Assembly: GCA_037893245.1 (NCBI GenBank)
Contig: JBAIAA010000028.1
Location: forward strand, 1 to 64,000
Direction: 5' to 3'
DNA length: 64,000 nt
Source: Crossaster papposus
Lineage: Eukaryota > Echinodermata > Asteroidea > Velatida > Solasteridae
Below the pieces are notes generated by a model that was not told the origin of the DNA, ran no database searches, and saw only the letters and a program-made list of their open reading frames with translations. This document shows positions 56,526 through 64,000 of the stretch, one piece after another. How positions within the stretch are numbered: position 1 is the stretch's first letter; each line of letters starts with the position of its first letter. Position numbers and translations under genes: made by a program.

Positions 56526-56672
56526 GCCAGCTATCTGTGGATGGTCTACTCCGCTATCTATTGAGTGATAAAAACTCTATTGTGAGACCAGACGCCTATT
56601 TACTATGCCATGACATGGAGCAGCCCATAGCTCACTACTTCATTAACTCATCACACAACACATACCTGACAG
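56526..56672 (+). CDS. PLCB: PLCB exon (start of catalytic X domain)
   Basis: A 147-nt exon between GTGTACAG and GTTAGT. It encodes [16 protein letters not shown] and then [19 protein letters not shown]. The His-Asn pair in SSHNTYL is the first catalytic His and its partner (H311/N312 in PLC delta1 numbering). The region before it is the EF-hand to X-box linker. Confidence 0.96.
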
Positions 56673-57078
56673 GTTAGTACACAACTCTATTCTCAAATTT
56701 GTTTCCTTGTGAAGACATCTCATTGTTCTCGTGTATACAAGAACCCTTTAATTTGCAACAGATAACCATACCTTGTAAATCCCTAGAGCTGTAACTACGA
56801 AAGCTGTTTATCTTTATGCGAGTGTAGTATATAGACGTGGATAAATCCAAGTTACACATGTCTTCCTAAACACCTGAATTAAACAGCTCTTACTAAATAT
56901 CTTAAATGGTTATTTAGTTATCCTTGTGTAACTTGGACAGTCTAAACTTATTGACCGTGGACCCTATTGTTAATTACATTGTAATATAGAGGATTGCGCA
57001 ACAGTATGAACATACGATAGGCCTCAGTAGATAAATCTTCAGCAGGTCTTTACTTAGATACTGTACAGCCTGAGCCAT

Positions 57079-57290
57079 ATGGCTGATACCAAAAGGCAAC
57101 GCAGTGACAATTTCACTGCTGACGAAAGGATGGCTCTCGTTGAGACCATGAGGAACTTTAATTCCATTATTGGTGACAAACGATGTGACACTAAAGCCAA
57201 CCAGAAAAAAAGCTGATGCCTGGAAAGCTATCACTTCAGAAATGTCCATCTCGTTTCCTGACCGTAAAAGCGGTCTGCTAACTCTGAAAC
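57079..57290 (+). pseudogene. Myb/SANT-like DNA-binding domain, frameshifted
   Basis: ATG 57079 encodes MADTKRQRSDNFTADERMAL and VETMRNFNSIIGDKRCDTKA then NQKK and a stop. The run AAAAAAA at about 57209 carries a frameshift, and ADAWKAITSEM continues in the next frame. The order NFTxxE...LVE...I..KR.DTKANQKK..AW..I is the Myb_DNA-bind_5 type domain, used by the accessory protein of PIF/Harbinger transposons and some host genes. The domain is broken by a one-base change and truncated after it. Confidence 0.65.
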
Positions 57291-57631
57291 GTCTGATGAA
57301 ATGTTCCTCGTCATATTCTTCTAAGGGATTCACCTTGTCCCTAAAAACTCTTGGTGCACGTTGGTGTTGGCGACCATGACGATGTTCTTGTTATTTGGCC
57401 TCCTCTTGTGCAATTAAGAAGATTTGAAGCGCATCCATCCTGTCCACCTTTCTACCTTTCTGTGTACATATCTGGCTTCTAAATGGCTCAGAATACTCAC
57501 TAAACAACCCCCGTACCATGTTTAAGAATTGCTATTGTTTGTTATAAACACATGTTTAACTCCAATGGTCATTTAAACGCGGCTAACTTAAAACAAGCTT
57601 TGTAGTACTTGTTTGAAGTTAGACACCAGGA

Positions 57632-58297
57632 GCCAATTCCATAAAAGCATTCTAAGCCTAGTTGGTTGCTAACTTCCTTTCTATCTCTAGTTCCTTGCTA
57701 AATCTATTCCATAAAACCATTATACGCTTAGCAAGGTTCCTAGTTGCTTGCTAAAATTAGAATAGGTTTGGGGTATGTCTAAATCCTTAGCACCATTCTA
57801 AGTCACTTTCAATCTTTTATCTTTTGGGAATTTGTATTGACATCCTTATGCGCAGAGTCAAAGATAACCTTAAACTCCTCATAGCGTTCTGCAAGGAACA
57901 GATTTTCCGGAGTCGAGTAATTAGGCTTCTTTCCCCTTTTTGGAGTTGAAACACCCTCTGAATTAGCCATTTCTGAAACATGTGCTTAGGCCGATACAAA
58001 TGTACATACCCTAAATAGGGTACAGAGGAATGCATTGACAATACAACCCACAGCATGACCTGATTTGAACTCTTTCCCTATTGTTAACTCAAACTAACCA
58101 TGTACTTTGGCGATTATGCAAACCCCACACCATTCTAGCAAGCTGCAAGCAAGCAAGCAACTAGTAAGAATATTTCATAGAATGGTGTTATGAAATGCGA
58201 TTTAGTTGATTGCTAGCAAGCAACCAACTAGGCATTTGGAATCTTGCTAAAACCTAGTAATATACTAAGTTAGAATGCTTTTATGGAATTGGGCCCA
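57632..58297. mobile_element. Harbinger-type MITE (CWG family) nested in another element
   Basis: CAG at the left, then GAGCCAATTCCATAAAAGCA, and on the right TGCTTTTATGGAATTGGGCC then CAG, so a CAG target duplication. The target reads ACACCAG|...|CAGGTTT. As I recall, zebrafish Harbinger3 inserts into AAAACACCWGGTCTTTT with a CWG duplication, which fits. It carries the start of a Myb-like gene on the minus strand. Confidence 0.72.
57809..57970 (-). pseudogene. Myb/SANT-like fragment, 53 codons
   Basis: ATG at 57970 reads MANSEGVSTPKRGKKPNYST, PENLFLAERYEEFKVIFDSA, HKDVNTNSQKIKD and stops. The pattern NYSTPEN..LAE.YEE.K.IF......VNTNSQK is the first half of the same Myb/SANT-like domain class. 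The C-terminal helix (AW..I) is missing, consistent with an internally deleted Harbinger-type element. Confidence 0.55.
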
Positions 58298-58491
58298 GGT
58301 TTAAACAGTGACTATTAATTTATACGCATCTAATGGCTTAAACAGCTTTCGTAGTTACAGCCCCTATTTTTTTTGAAAAAACCCAAGAATATTTTTCGTG
58401 AACCCCGTGGAGACCTATTCATCTTTAGAAATATGCCCTGTGGAGACCTTTTGACTACTATTGTCCCCATTGTGTTCTGGAACCAATTTCA

Positions 58492-58720
58492 TAAAACGTG
58501 TAAGCACCAAAATTTGCTTAGCATGACAATTCTTCCTTGAAAAATAACAAGGTTACAAACCAAATTTTCAGGTGATGTTTATTGTTTTTGACTGTATTCA
58601 GCTGGATTTTGTTTTAAATGAAAAGCACGTGGAGTTTTGGCCGATAATCTGTTTTTACTGAGCAAAATTTTGTTGTGCTAAGCACATTTTTGTGCTTACA
58701 TGTTTTATGAAATTGACTCT
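58492..58720. mobile_element. Harbinger-type MITE (CWG family) in a dispersed repeat
   Basis: GAACCAATTTCATAAAACGTG at the left and inverse CATGTTTTATGAAATTGACTC at the right. An empty relative of the host repeat occurs at 1085-1195 (GTCCATAGTGTGTAATTAGG, GTCTTCACAGG), which places the insertion just before AGGTC. Confidence 0.68.
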
Positions 58721-58855
58721 AGGTCTCCACAGGGTAGCGAATTTATAAACACTACTTGAAGTACCATACACTCCTAGCAACATGTATAGTCAGGCCGCAC
58801 CTGAATCTCTTTTTTAGGATTGTTGCTTTTAGCAGATCTGTATGTCGGTTGTATA

Positions 58856-58990
58856 AAACAAATATTGAGGCTTTAAATTGTGAAATGGGAGAAATATTAC
58901 CGTTCGGTAAAATCTGGACTTTTCCATTTTACGAGGAGAAGCCGAGTGAAATGGAAAAGTCCAGATTTTACAAAGCCATAATATTCCTCC
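58856..58990. repeat. Inverted repeat, AAATCTGGACTTTTCCATTT family, copy 2
   Basis: GGTAAAATCTGGACTTTTCC is inverted 30 bp later (GGAAAAGTCCAGATTTTAC). The outer GAAATGGGAGAAATATT pairs with AATATTCCTCCCATTCC. Related to the copy at 36.13 kb. Confidence 0.65.
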
Positions 58991-59373
58991 CATTCCCCTC
59001 TAAGCCTCTCAATACTTTATAATAGACACTGCAGGTTGGTAAACGAGACAATAAATAAAAATGAGGGCTAATTTGCCCCCCTATTCCTAATGTTTTCCCT
59101 CAAAGTTATCTGCCCCGTTCCACCGGCGTATTGTGTTTAAAAAAAAAAATGTAGAATCCTGACGCTGCTTCAGCAGTTGTGTACAGAGTCTATGGAGAGT
59201 CGAGGCAATTTTCCCAGTATTTTCTAACAATATTGGAAATGTTTCTCAGTTTTTTCATTCAATGCTTTTCAACATTTTTGCACTGATTGACCTTCATCGA
59301 GATGATATAATTATGAAAAAAGCTGCAGCGTCAGGTTGCAACATTCTTTGCTGTTTTTCTCCATGGAGTCTGC

Positions 59374-59581
59374 TTAACCAGTTCGCACCGGAGGACGTAT
59401 ATACATGCAAAGTTTTCCCCAGATTCAAAACGGATGACGCATAAACACGTCACAAGCAAGGCCGGAAATGTCTGTCGGCAGCAAACAAGGCCGGAAATGC
59501 GTGGGTGTGCTTTTCGGTACCATCAGTTTGAACCCACCTCGGCTTGGTGATGTTAAAATAATCCCGGCGCGAACTGGTTAA
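59374..59581 (-). mobile_element. KM2 MITE copy abutting PLCB exon 9
   Basis: An inverted KM2 copy with TTAA on both sides (TTAACCAGTTCGCACCGG and CCGGCGCGAACTGGTTAA). Its right boundary is 28 bp before the first base of PLCB exon 9, so only the pyrimidine tract and AG lie outside it. Confidence 0.87.
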
Positions 59582-59609
59582 TACAAATCTTTTGTGCCTC
59601 CCGTCCCAG

Positions 59610-59767
59610 GTCATCAGTTAACGGGTAAATCCACGGTTGAGATGTACCGACAAGCCCTGCTGTGTGGCTGCCGATGCGTGGAGCTGGATTGCTGGGACGG
59701 CAAGACGGCCGAAGAAGAACCAATCATAACGCACGGCTTCACAATGTGCACTGAGGTCTCTTTCAAG
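59610..59767 (+). CDS. PLCB: PLCB exon (catalytic X domain)
   Basis: A 158-nt exon between CCCGTCCCAG and GTCAGC, ending in phase 0. It encodes [37 protein letters not shown] and [14 protein letters not shown]. Glu and Asp of VELD are calcium ligands and His of THG is the second catalytic His. The acceptor lies only 28 bp after the end of a KM2 MITE. The remaining X, Y and C2 exons are beyond the window. Confidence 0.96.
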
Positions 59768-59843
59768 GTCAGCAACCAATCAAATCATTCCATTCTCCCG
59801 GTAAAAAGCAGCATTGCCACAATAAATACTGATTTACTGAACT

Positions 59844-60428
59844 GGGCCCAATTTCATAGAGATGCTTAACGGTAAGCAAATTTTTTTGCTTACTGTAGCC
59901 GAAAAATTTGCTTAAGCGTAAACGTATTTCACCAGCGGTTGCTAACTTAAGCAGGTAAACAAACTGCGCGCGCAATATTTTAGATCGTCTGCTTAAGCAA
60001 AAAATTCCCCCAAAATAAAATAAAATAGAAATGGCGGACAAAACCAAGAGCGTAAAAAAATTTGCACCGGGCGGGGCAAAGCCCAAATCGTCGCCTTTTA
60101 CCGCAGAAATGGATCTGGCACTGGCTACCTCATACATCGAGGAGAAAGCAGTGATTGAGGGGGTCCTAAAGGGTTCCCTTTTGACATCGAAACACAAGAT
60201 AATTTGAATTTCACGTCGCCTTCGAAGAATAGCGGCCATTTTAACTGTTGCTATGTTAAGGTTAGACCTTGCTTAAGCAAAAAATGCGGTGGTTAAGGCT
60301 CCTTTTTTTTTGCTTATCGCTTTAAGCAAAAAATCTTGCTTAACGGTTGCTATGAAATGAAAATTTGCTTAAACACCCCGCTTAAGCAAAAAATCGTCCG
60401 TTAAGCAGCTCTATGAAATTGGGCCCTG
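59844..60428. mobile_element. Harbinger-type MITE (CWG family)
   Basis: CTG|GGCCCAATTTCATAGAG at the left and CTCTATGAAATTGGGCC|CTG at the right give a CTG duplication and long inverted repeats that continue through TGCTTAA/TTAAGCA. The interior holds a plus-strand Myb-like gene start. It lies 76 bp after PLCB exon 9. Confidence 0.75.
60031..60207 (+). pseudogene. Myb/SANT-like fragment, 58 codons
   Basis: ATG 60031 reads MADKTKSVKKFAPGGAKPKS, SPFTAEMDLALATSYIEEKA, VIEGVLKGSLLTSKHKII and stops. FTAEM.LALA..YIEEK.VIEG....LLTSKHK follows the helix 1-2 pattern of Myb/SANT-like domains in Harbinger accessory proteins. Helix 3 is missing. The long minus-strand ORF over the same bases is its shadow. 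Confidence 0.55.
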
Positions 60429-60840
60429 TATAAATGGAGACCTTTTTTTGTTTGCGCTCAATTGCTTTGCACAATTATGCTAAGCAATTATTGACTAGAA
60501 TTCCGTAAAACCAAATGCCCACAATTTTCTAAACAATCTTTTGTGTATCCTATTTTGTTTGTTATGGAGAAGTTGTCAATTTTGGGACATTTTTATTGAC
60601 TTTAGTTACACCAACATAATTGTGCATTTGAAAAAAAAATACAAATGTTGTTATACCTAAACATTTAAAACAGATGATCTGACAAAGCTATCTATATCTC
60701 GTCATATTTGGCAACTGTAATTTATCTTTAAAACTGAAAACCACTTTACTGCCGTTTAATGTGGATCCATTTTGACAGTTTTTCTTTCAAAATGATGTTG
60801 TAAGATGACAAAATTCAAACATTTGCTTTTTCATCAGACT
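60429..60840. other. Intronic stretch, no gene recognised
   Basis: AT-rich DNA between the Harbinger-type MITE and a KM1 copy. Confidence 0.45.
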
Positions 60841-61218
60841 TTAAAGGTAGGATACACCATTTGCAGATATCAAAACTTTTTACTTCCATATTATTAGGAA
60901 ATATCTTACTTATTTAAAAGTAAATAAAGATTGTAGGTATTCAGCAAAATGATTGCGCTAGATATCTTGTAATTCAAAAAAATGGAATTGTATTTTAAAA
61001 AAATCACGATCGCCGGACGGCGATCGTAAAAAAACAAACAAGAACAACATAAGAACCACTGTCTGATGCTGGTTGAAAACAAATGCCGTTTGTCTTGCTT
61101 TTCTTAGCACCCATGATTGTAAAACTTTGGACAGGTCAGTTAAACGATATTTACTATAACCCCCAAATCGTCCCATTCATGATAATTCAATCAATTACCA
61201 ATGGTGTATCCCACCTTA
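60841..61218 (+). mobile_element. KM1 MITE copy
   Basis: TTAAAGGTAGGATACACC at the left. The right end, GTGTATCCCACCTTA, is slightly decayed. The central CGATCGCCGGACGGCGATCG palindrome is nearly perfect. Confidence 0.88.
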
Positions 61219-61727
61219 GGGTAGTTCATAATTTAATGCATACAACATGTCTGCTTTGGGGACAAAATTGTTGTTTTCCTTTTGTAAGAGTTGTCAAATA
61301 TTTGTTTTGTCCCCTTACATGTAGACAATATTTTTCCAGTTTTTTATGTTAATCTCCAATTGGGAAATTTCTCAATCTGCCAAAATCGGCTGGCAACAGT
61401 TATCATGGCAACCAGTTTCACTTTGCTAATTAATCCCCGCAGATATTTGTTTCCATCGTGACAATTGGTTTCAATGTTTTCATGACTCCCTATATTCATC
61501 ACATGGGAAAACAAGTTAATAATATTCTTTAGTCCTGGAACCCTCTTGTAATTGGATGGTTTATTTTATTTAGTTTTTTAATAATGGGAGCTAAAGAAGT
61601 ATTGTGCATAATTTGCAGGCTTATTGGCATGTTTGCCAGCAGTGATTGGAATACTTTGCCATGATTATAAGAGTGAAACTGCCAGAAAAAAGAATTGAAA
61701 AAAAATGTGTTTAATAAGTGTGACCAT

Positions 61728-62215
61728 TTAGGGGCCTTTCGAAATTTTCAATGTTTAAAAATTTCGACTTTTGGTCGAAATTGTTTTGACCCACTGCCCC
61801 ACCCCCAATTTCGATTAATAACAAATTTATTTGTCATGCAGTAAAAAAATCCAAATACATTTATGTACATGCACCTGTAAATGTCCAGTTTAGTGACGGC
61901 GTGATGAAGCTGTAGGTCTGCCCCTTTTGCCCAGGTACCCAGAAGATTTCTGCTTGTTTCATTTCTGCTGAGCGTGAGTGGCAAAACTGGTTTCTTTTGG
62001 ACTACGTTTAGAGAGCAAACATGACGCGCAAACAAAACGTTCGTATGGTGAACAGGGATTTCAGGCATGGATGAAGATCGTGGTTTGGTTTTTTTTTGCT
62101 TTTTTTTTTAAGAAAAGTGAATTTTGACTTTCAATTATTTACCTTGACCCACCCACCCACTATTTCGACCCAAAGTCAAAATTTTAAAACATTGAAAATT
62201 GTGAATGGCCCCTTA
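61728..62215. mobile_element. Harbinger-like MITE with TTA duplication
   Basis: TTA|GGGGCCTTTCGAAATTTTC at the left and GAAAATTGTGAATGGCCCC|TTA at the right. Inverted repeats of about 60 bp include the inverse pair CGACTTTTGGTCGAAAT / ATTTCGACCCAAAGTC. A TTA duplication and GGGGCC ends are classical PIF/Harbinger features. No coding capacity was recognised. Confidence 0.72.
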
Positions 62216-62257
62216 CTAATGTACTCGTGTGTGAAAGGTTAAACAATTAACCCTAAC

Positions 62258-62660
62258 CCCCAGGCTCTCGAATTAGAAAGCATACCACACCTAACAAACT
62301 TCATCAATTATTTTTCGTACACTGCGTTATGGGGACAATCCATAGGGTTTGTGTGCTAAGGAAAATCTTTCTAAACTCAAACTCAGAACATTCAAAAATT
62401 CTAAAATGTTCAACATCACCCTAATTTGTCTTTTTCATTTTCTTTAATTATACCCTAACATTATACATTCTACCTCTAGACCCCTTTACTGGTGACCCAA
62501 CGCGCTCGGTCTGTTTTTTCCAAACAAACAACAAACCTTGTCCCCACAACTAGGTGTAGTAGAACAACAGCTCGCACATGTTTCAGTAATTATTGGTACA
62601 CTACTTAACCTGCCAAACTTGGTACAGATGGTTCAATGCATTATTGGGTAGTTTTAGTGG
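62258..62660 (+). repeat. Dispersed repeat shared with 25.5 kb, longer copy
   Basis: Same order of segments as at 25.5 kb with an additional internal stretch of about 230 bp (62320-62560). No coding capacity recognised. Confidence 0.5.
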
Positions 62661-63183
62661 TATAATATAGTTTTTTAAGTCTTTCTTTTGATTGTTTGTT
62701 AGCCCAATCTTTCGATTGGGCAGTGAAAAATTAGTCTTTAGACTCATTAAATTGTTCCTCTGCACGGAAATCTTTATTCATAAATACCTGGGACAGTTTA
62801 GGCATTCCTATTGGTCGAGAGCCCGTCACGTGGCCGGTATTAAACGGACGATAAAGACATGGCTGGAAGTGTTTAAACATAGCTGGAATCACCATTCCGT
62901 CCCCAGGGCTCACTTTATTTCCAATCCTGAACCGTACCTCGTTTCCAATAATAAGAGCGGGTAGTGTTGAGCGCGTACAGCTCGACACCTTGGGAACGAG
63001 GTTGCCAATGACAGTAATAGTCTGGTTCACAGTAAATACGCTTTATTGCATGTATTGTGTAGAGAGCGACAGAGGCGGAAACATGTCATTTGACACAGAC
63101 AGAATGGCGAAACACCGAAATTTACTTGCGACAATTTTCTGGGACTTTCGGGGCTTTTTGGGCTGAATTTTACAAAAAAGGTA
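62661..63183. other. Intronic stretch, no gene recognised
   Basis: Contains GGCCGGTATTAAACGG (62832) and CCTCGTTTCC near 62938, which resemble the GGTATTAAACAG motifs of the 63.2-kb inverted repeat. Two overlapping ORFs on opposite strands have no motif. Confidence 0.4.
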
Positions 63184-63334
63184 TTTATGAATGGGAATAA
63201 ATGTGTGTTCGGTCGGTATTAATCACTCTGTTTAATTACCCTCGCCGAAGGCGAGGGTAATTATCAGCACCCAGACTCCAATCGGTATTAAACAGAGTAA
63301 TTAAAACCTCTCGAACACACATTTATTCCCTTAG
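63184..63334. repeat. Inverted repeat with central GAAGGCGAGGG hairpin
   Basis: AATGGGAATAAATGTGTGTTC and CGGTATTAATCACTCTGTTT are inverted 60 bp later (CGGTATTAAACAGAGTAATT, CGAACACACATTTATTCCC). The centre is AATTACCCTCGCC|GAA|GGCGAGGGTAATT. Confidence 0.75.
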
Positions 63335-63621
63335 TAAAAGGCGAAAGATTTATGCGAATGCAGAGAAACCAGAGTGATGAGCAATACAATTGAGGGTACT
63401 CTTGTAAAGTGAGTATCTTGAGAGTCACAGTAAGGTACTCACCGAATTACAAAAATACTTGTCTGTTTCCTTGTAACCAACTAAAAATAACAAAAATTGT
63501 GTTTATAAACAAAATAAATGTAAACTGTTGAGGTTTCATTGACAAAAAAGGGTGTTATATTTGAAAAAAGACACAAATTGTAGAATTTACCAGTCAGTTT
63601 GCCCAGGATGTGAACTGTGTG

Positions 63622-63822
63622 AATATTCATGATCAGTGGGCGTGGCTTCACCTTGCACAATGCATTGAATGGCATGCACGAGTGCACATTATCAATGTAT
63701 TGTGCATGTTGTGGCTAAACACAGACAAGAATGTACATCCTCACTACATTGATAATGTGCACTAGTGCATGCCATTAAATGTATTGTGCATGGTGAAGCC
63801 ACGCCTACTGATCATGAATATT
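63622..63822. repeat. Long hairpin, arms about 78 bp
   Basis: ATATTCATGATCAGTGGGCG ... GAGTGCACATTATCAATGTA is repeated inverted (TACATTGATAATGTGCACTA ... CGCCTACTGATCATGAATAT) with about 90% identity and a 45-bp loop. Probably a non-autonomous DNA element. The flanking duplication is not evident. Confidence 0.78.
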
Positions 63823-64000
63823 TAAACAGTAACACTCCCTGTAGAACATACAATATTTTGTGTTTTTATGAATATAACATTCTTTTTCCCCAGATAAAAC
63901 CTTATTATTTAGTATTAGTTTTGATTTAGTTTGTTTATAAACACAAGTTCTGTTATTTTTAGCAGGTTGCAAGACAATAGACAGGTATTTTTGTAATCCG

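Larger units (their letters stand above)
56785..58365. mobile_element. 1.6-kb DNA element with Myb-like gene remnant and a nested Harbinger-type MITE
   Basis: The left end TAGAGCTGTAACTACGAAAG and the inverse of the right end (TAGGGGCTGTAACTACGAAA) form an inverted repeat of about 28 bp. It encloses a plus-strand Myb/SANT-like remnant at 57079 and a complete nested element at 57632-58297. The flanking duplication is not resolved. Confidence 0.6.
17586..59767 (+). other. PLCB: Phospholipase C beta gene, internal part (9 exons visible)
   Basis: PLC beta hydrolyses PIP2 at the inner plasma membrane to IP3 and diacylglycerol, downstream of Gq-coupled receptors. Nine exons with GT-AG borders join in matching phases into 335 codons without a stop. 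Numbering these codons 1-335: the C-terminal half of the PH domain is about 1-80, EF hands about 95-230, and the start of the X half of the catalytic barrel 270-335. Catalytic His277 and Asn278 (SSHNTYL), calcium ligands Glu307 and Asp309 (VELDCWDG) and second catalytic His324 (THGF) are all present. The subtype is uncertain. The segments SIKKMFAS, QRDPRLNEVLYPFYD and LTG after HNTY resemble the PLCB4/norpA side, while GAKNKPYLT and [12 protein letters not shown] resemble PLCB1-3. Introns measure about 8.4, 11.6, 1.3, 8.4, 1.2, 5.1, 2.1 and 2.9 kb and are packed with transposons. The first exons and the rest of X, Y and C2 lie outside or were not found. Confidence 0.93.

Noticed and set aside
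59769-60239. 156-codon minus-strand ORF
   Set aside because: It is antisense to the Harbinger-type MITE and its Myb-like start. It has no known domain.
1-64000. tRNA, rRNA, snRNA or a host promoter
   Set aside because: No convincing cloverleaf, rRNA block or promoter architecture was recognised by eye. A tRNAscan/Infernal search would be needed to exclude small RNA genes.

Overview
This is animal nuclear DNA: AT-rich, intron-rich and loaded with transposons. It carries nine plus-strand exons of one gene, a phospholipase C beta (PLCB), bounded by GT-AG introns of 1.2 to 11.6 kb. Exon phases join exactly into 335 codons running from the middle of the PH domain through the EF hands into the catalytic X domain. 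The 5' exons before about 17.6 kb and the 3' exons after 59.8 kb are not visible. Penelope-like, CR1/L2-like, piggyBac, Harbinger, hAT and TTAA-type elements, with abundant ACATGT repeats, suggest a marine invertebrate, perhaps a deuterostome such as an echinoderm. The sequence alone does not settle the species.

Layout. 1-9.5 kb: intergenic or upstream intron, with MITEs, a broken THAP-domain reading frame (5.26-5.75 kb) and a hAT-like element whose body is an 11-bp minisatellite (7.1-7.7 kb). 9.5-16.45 kb: a complex array of about 31 units of roughly 178 bp, grouped into larger blocks that each end in a hairpin followed by CTAG. 16.9-17.4 kb: a second minisatellite element. 17.6-26.2 kb: PLCB exons 1-2, with nested MITEs, a 25-bp satellite and a CR1/L2-like reverse transcriptase end. 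26.2-37.8 kb: a large intron of dispersed repeats. 37.8-47.8 kb: exons 3-5. The intron between exons 4 and 5 holds a 4.1-kb piggyBac-type transposon that landed in an older MITE and was itself later hit by another MITE. 47.8-54.4 kb: exons 5-7, with a Penelope-like fragment and a third minisatellite hAT element bearing a perfect 8-bp target duplication. 54.4-59.8 kb: exons 7-9, with Harbinger-type elements keeping Myb/SANT-like gene fragments. 59.8-64 kb: start of the next intron, with more Harbinger-type elements and long hairpins.

Only the PLCB exons look like a host gene under constraint. The window's main interest is its transposon record. Nested insertions and empty-site comparisons give exact boundaries and target duplications for several apparently unnamed non-autonomous families. 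I call them KM1 (TTAA duplication, TTAAAGGTAG ends), KM1b (a diverged relative), KM2 (TTAA, CCAGTTCGCGCC ends), the GTGACC family (4-bp A/T duplication), the Harbinger CWG family and the minisatellite-hAT family. These names are used only here.
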